DNA of 7,592 bases, taken from CAYZJD01 sp964478455 (GTDB lineage: Bacteria > Acidobacteriota > Terriglobia > Bryobacterales > Bryobacteraceae). The stretch's first letter is position 1. Each line of letters starts with the position of its first letter. The stretch lies in contig CAYZJD010000232.1 of NCBI GenBank assembly GCA_964478455.1, positions 1 through 7,592 on the forward strand, given 5' to 3'. The position numbers were made by a program, and so were the translations under genes. This document shows, in pieces, positions 5,629-7,592 of this stretch. A model generated the notes under the pieces. That model had not been told where the DNA came from. It worked only from the letters and a program-made list of their open reading frames with translations, and made no database searches.

Positions 5629-5648
5629 GAAGTTCTAAGAAGTTTTAG
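5629..5648. promoter_or_regulatory. 10-bp tandem direct repeat upstream of the lexA -35; candidate operator
   Basis: GAAGTTCTAA (5629-5638) is followed at once by GAAGTTTTAG (5639-5648), matching at 8 of 10 positions. The repeat period is about one helical turn. It ends 8 bp upstream of the predicted lexA -35, and lexA is normally autoregulated. It is not the E. coli CTG-N10-CAG box, the Bacillus GAAC-N4-GTTC box or the alphaproteobacterial GTTC-N7-GTTC box. The operator assignment is an inference from position and symmetry. Confidence 0.4.
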
Positions 5649-5714
5649 TACGCCTGGAAGGCCCATTGATTCGCCCCCGCAAATTAGACCTTCCCACCCC
5701 ACCATTGCCGTGGT

Positions 5715-5736
5715 AACGTTAACTGAAGTTAGCGTT
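5715..5736. promoter_or_regulatory. 22-bp near-perfect palindrome, candidate operator
   Basis: The half-sites AACGTTAACT (5715-5724) and AGTTAGCGTT (5727-5736) flank a central GA. Nine of ten positions are complementary, and the tenth would be a G-U pair in RNA. It lies in the 241-bp gap between divergent lexA and the small membrane-protein gene, 77 bp upstream of the latter's start. Size and symmetry fit a dimeric repressor site; the binding protein is unknown. Confidence 0.45.
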
Positions 5737-5813
5737 CGGCCTTGGACCACGGACTGCGACTTCGACCCGGGAGGCGGGTCGGGGGGGTTGTGTGATGGGC
5801 CGAGGAGGCATGT

Positions 5814-6038
5814 ATGGACTACGTGATCGGGGTGCTGGCTAAGCGCTTCTCTGACTTGCGTTTCGATGAGTTTGTCACCTTCATGGCGATCGTCTTCCTC
5901 TGCTTGTTCTTCGTCGTGTACGCGATCGCCGTTCTGATCAAGCAGATCCGGAAGGTCGAGCAGAAGACTCCCCAGCCGGCGAACAAATCCCTCAAGACGG
6001 TCGGAGCCTTGCGCGACTACCACGGCTTCACCGACTGA
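5814..6038 (+). CDS. Small single-pass membrane protein of unknown function (74 aa)
   Basis: The product has an amphipathic, charged N-terminus (MDYVIGVLAKRFSDLRFDEF) and one very hydrophobic segment at about residues 21-42 (VTFMAIVFLCLFFVVYAIAV). A basic flank follows (KQIRKVEQK), then a polar, Pro-containing tail. The positive flank after the helix suggests the C-terminus faces the cytoplasm. GGAGG at 5804-5808 lies 5 nt before ATG 5814, which is a strong ribosome-binding site; the nearby ATG 5810 is out of frame. No family is recognised. It is divergent from lexA and convergent with the sigma-factor operon, so it is probably transcribed alone. A hairpin (GACCCG, loop GGAGG, CGGGTC at 5764-5780) sits in its upstream region and could influence translation. 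Confidence 0.75.
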   Translation: MDYVIGVLAKRFSDLRFDEFVTFMAIVFLCLFFVVYAIAVLIKQIRKVEQKTPQPANKSLKTVGALRDYHGFTD

Positions 6039-6085
6039 TTCCTGGGTCCATCGGCCGGCATGGCCTGGATCACAACCTGTTCGCC

Positions 6086-6556
6086 TTACAACTTCCCTCC
6101 GCAATAGGCGCAGTTCAGCCAATCGGTTTCCACGGCCCGCCGGCAAGCCGGACACGCCGGCATTAGCGCGCCCCCGCACTTCGGACAGAAGGCGAATCCC
6201 TGCTTCGTCAGAGCCCCGCACGCCGCACACGGCAGCACCAGCGGCTCCCGCAGTACGAAATACAAGATGATGCCGATGCCGTTCGGGACGAAGATCGCTA
6301 GCAGCGTCCACAGCACGTGCCGCATCGCCCGCCGCTTCGCGTCGACGTAGACGTAGGAAATGAACAGCGCGTAGATCGCCAGCGGCAGCGGAACGAAAGC
6401 CCGAAACAGGAACTTGCCCCACGCCGGCCAGGCCCGGAAATCGGGCGCCGTGCCCACCAGAACCTGGAGCAGGATGTTGAAGCCGATGTACAGCGCTCCG
6501 GCGATGACCCAGCCCCAGATCGGAATCCGGCGCAGTTCTTCCTTAAACCGGTTCAT
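6086..6556 (-). CDS. Membrane protein with three TM helices and C-terminal double zinc ribbon
   Basis: The product is 156 aa. TM helices are predicted at about residues 13-34, 48-70 and 80-102. The third (RHVLWTLLAIFVPNGIGIILYFVLRE) resembles the short 'PLDc_N'-type hydrophobic module. The cytoplasmic tail has eight Cys in two ribbons: C110-C113 with C124-C127, and C135-C138 with C149-C152. This is a DZANK-like double zinc ribbon. ATG 6556 is chosen because GGAGG lies just upstream, and the ATG overlaps the anti-sigma stop as ATGA. As third gene of the sigma/anti-sigma operon it may be a further membrane component of the sensing system, but it could simply be co-expressed. Its molecular role is unknown. 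Confidence 0.82.
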   Translation of the reverse strand: MNRFKEELRRIPIWGWVIAGALYIGFNILLQVLVGTAPDFRAWPAWGKFLFRAFVPLPLAIYALFISYVYVDAKRRAMRHVLWTLLAIFVPNGIGIILYFVLREPLVLPCAACGALTKQGFAFCPKCGGALMPACPACRRAVETDWLNCAYCGGKL

Positions 6557-7026
6557 AGACTCCTCCTGGCCAGGCGCCGCTGGCGGCTCAGAGCCACGGC
6601 CGCCGCGCCTGCCGTCATCCAGACAAACACCGTCGAAACCGCCAGCCACGATAGCGTCCGCACGAAGCCGGAATCCAGCAGCGCCGGCAACCCTGTGGCT
6701 AGCAGCCGCGCCACCGCCCAAAACGATAGCCCCACCGTCCACCCGAGCAGGGTTAGGAACGCCAGCACCGCGTTGTCCCAGCGCTGCTCTGCCGCCTCCG
6801 CCGCGCGGTCCTGCACCAGCCGCATCGTGCGCTCCGCCAAACCGCTAGGTGCCCGCCGCGCGGGCAGCCGCCGCAGCCCTTCCGCGATCCCCCGCATCAC
6901 ATCCAACTCCTCCCGGCACTGTTCGCACTCGCCTGCATGGTCCTCGAGTTGTCGCTGCTCTTCCGGGCTTAGCGCTCCAGCCGCCGCCAGAGCCGCCAGT
7001 TCGCCCCAGACCTCGTGATCCGTCAT
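6553..7026 (-). CDS. Membrane-bound zinc-finger anti-sigma factor
   Basis: Predicted to hold the neighbouring ECF sigma factor inactive until a signal arrives. The 157-aa product has the ZAS zinc motif H-x3-C-x2-C at His30, Cys34 and Cys37 (HAGECEQC). It sits after the usual acidic helix (ALSPEEQRQLED) and before an E-E-L-D continuation typical of the family. Hydrophobic segments at about residues 86-107 and 125-146 predict two TM helices, so both termini would be cytoplasmic with a short external loop. The start at 7026 overlaps the sigma-factor stop as ATGA, and its own stop overlaps the next start in the same way. The short extracytoplasmic loop leaves little room for a periplasmic sensor, so the signal may be redox- or membrane-related, or pass through the third gene. 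That last point is inference. Confidence 0.88.
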   Translation of the reverse strand: MTDHEVWGELAALAAAGALSPEEQRQLEDHAGECEQCREELDVMRGIAEGLRRLPARRAPSGLAERTMRLVQDRAAEAAEQRWDNAVLAFLTLLGWTVGLSFWAVARLLATGLPALLDSGFVRTLSWLAVSTVFVWMTAGAAAVALSRQRRLARRSL

Positions 7027-7568
7027 CGCAATTCCTCCGCCGGCAGTTTTCGCCGCAGCGCCTCGAGCCCCCGCCGCAGCCGGCTCTTTACCGTCGATAA
7101 CGGCGCGCCGCACACGCCTGCGATCTCCTCGAGTTTCATGTCTTCCTCGAACCGCAGCGCGAGGACTTCGCGGTACACCGCCGGCAATTCGCCGAGCGCC
7201 GTTTCCAGGCGCGCCGCGCGCTCCCCGGCCGCCGCCCGCTCCAGCGCCTCCGGTTCGGCGTGCGGCTCCGCGCCCCTTGTCTCCATCCGCTCGTCCAGGC
7301 TTTCCGGCTCGCGCCGCCGCAGATGATCCATCGCCACGTTGTGGGCCACCGCAAACAACCACGCGTCGAACTCCCGCTCTGGATCGTAACGCTTCAGGTT
7401 CGCGACCACTCGCAGCCAGGTTTGCTGAAACAGGTCTTCCGCGGCCGATGGATCCCGCGCTATGCGCAGTAGGTACCGGTACAGACGATGCTGGTAGCGG
7501 CTCACCATCGCAACCAGCGCCTGCGGATCGCCTCGCCGGAGCCTCACCGTTTCGCTGTCCGTACCCAC
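7023..7568 (-). CDS. ECF-type RNA polymerase sigma factor (start uncertain, near window edge)
   Basis: The product is 181 aa and directs RNA polymerase to a stress-type regulon. Region 2 spans about residues 14-86, with SAAEDLFQQTWLRV and FDAWLFAVAHNVAMDHLRR (the -10 recognition and melting region). Region 4 spans about 128-175, with LPAVYREVLALRFEEDMKLEEI followed by the helix-turn-helix PLSTVKSRLRRGLEALRRKL. There is no extra C-terminal domain. The linker (about 90-120) is rich in Glu, Arg and Ala. GTG 7568 gives a normal ECF length and N-terminus (ETVRLRRGDPQALVAMVSRYQ). The frame stays open for the remaining 8 codons to the edge, so an upstream start outside the window is possible. The promoter, often autoregulated in this class, would also lie outside. 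Confidence 0.9.
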   Translation of the reverse strand: MGTDSETVRLRRGDPQALVAMVSRYQHRLYRYLLRIARDPSAAEDLFQQTWLRVVANLKRYDPEREFDAWLFAVAHNVAMDHLRRREPESLDERMETRGAEPHAEPEALERAAAGERAARLETALGELPAVYREVLALRFEEDMKLEEIAGVCGAPLSTVKSRLRRGLEALRRKLPAEELR

Positions 7569-7592
7569 CGCCTCATTCCACCCGAGGACCGC

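Noticed and set aside
5763..5781. CGACCCG / CGGGTCG hairpin as a terminator or riboswitch
   Set aside because: It is followed by a G run rather than T. It is a simple stem with no further conserved structure, and is noted only as a possible influence on translation of the gene at 5814.
6047..6069. Hairpin between converging genes (TCCA..GGCC / GGCC TGGA) as a terminator
   Set aside because: The stem is interrupted and short, and no T tract follows on either strand.
5556..6422. Minus-strand open frame of 288 codons over the lexA upstream region, the small membrane-protein gene and the zinc-ribbon gene
   Set aside because: It overlaps three better-supported genes in other frames or strands and has no recognisable domain.

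Overview
The window is GC-rich (strong C/G preference at third codon positions). It carries a CRTAC1/ASPIC-UnbV FG-GAP protein, a DUF2934 protein, a Thermotoga-type (AroA-I-beta) DAHP synthase and a lexA preceded by a clear Shine-Dalgarno. This mix suggests an acidobacterium, perhaps of the Solibacter/Bryobacter type. That placement is inferred from gene content and style, not from a marker gene.

Layout: (1) 1-1071 (+), the 3' part of a secreted-type FG-GAP/ASPIC_UnbV protein. (2) 1072-1440, an intergenic and leader region: a possible minus-strand gene remnant, a four-copy 8-bp tandem repeat, a near-consensus promoter, and a complete ribosome-mediated transcription attenuator. (3) 1441-4329 (+), a three-gene unit: DAHP synthase, an N-terminally anchored protein of unknown function, and a PfkB-family sugar kinase, with a 13-nt gap and then a GTGA overlap. 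(4) 4417-4794 (+), a small basic-tailed DUF2934 protein. (5) 4800-4899, two copies of a 23-bp hairpin-forming repeat between converging genes. (6) 4943-5572 (-), lexA with its own promoter and a neighbouring 10-bp direct repeat. (7) A 22-bp near-perfect palindrome (5715-5736) and a small single-TM protein gene (5814-6038, +). (8) 6086-7568 (-), an operon of ECF sigma factor, zinc-finger anti-sigma factor and membrane zinc-ribbon protein, each pair joined by an ATGA overlap.

The main discovery is the region 1239-1440. A TTGCTT-17-TATAAT promoter drives a 19-codon leader ORF (MRYTFASFRFWFRAFARAV: five Phe, one Tyr, one Trp). This is followed by a set of mutually exclusive RNA pairings: a protector (1283-1296 with 1340-1353), an antiterminator (1337-1349 with 1377-1388) and a GNRA-capped intrinsic terminator (1380-1405). 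The antiterminator begins at the leader stop codon. The terminator lies just upstream of DAHP synthase, the entry enzyme of aromatic amino acid synthesis. This is the architecture of the enterobacterial trp/phe attenuators, placed on the first committed step of the whole pathway. The enzyme also has the N-terminal ferredoxin-like domain known to mediate Tyr/Phe feedback inhibition, so the pathway entry appears to be controlled at both transcription and enzyme level.
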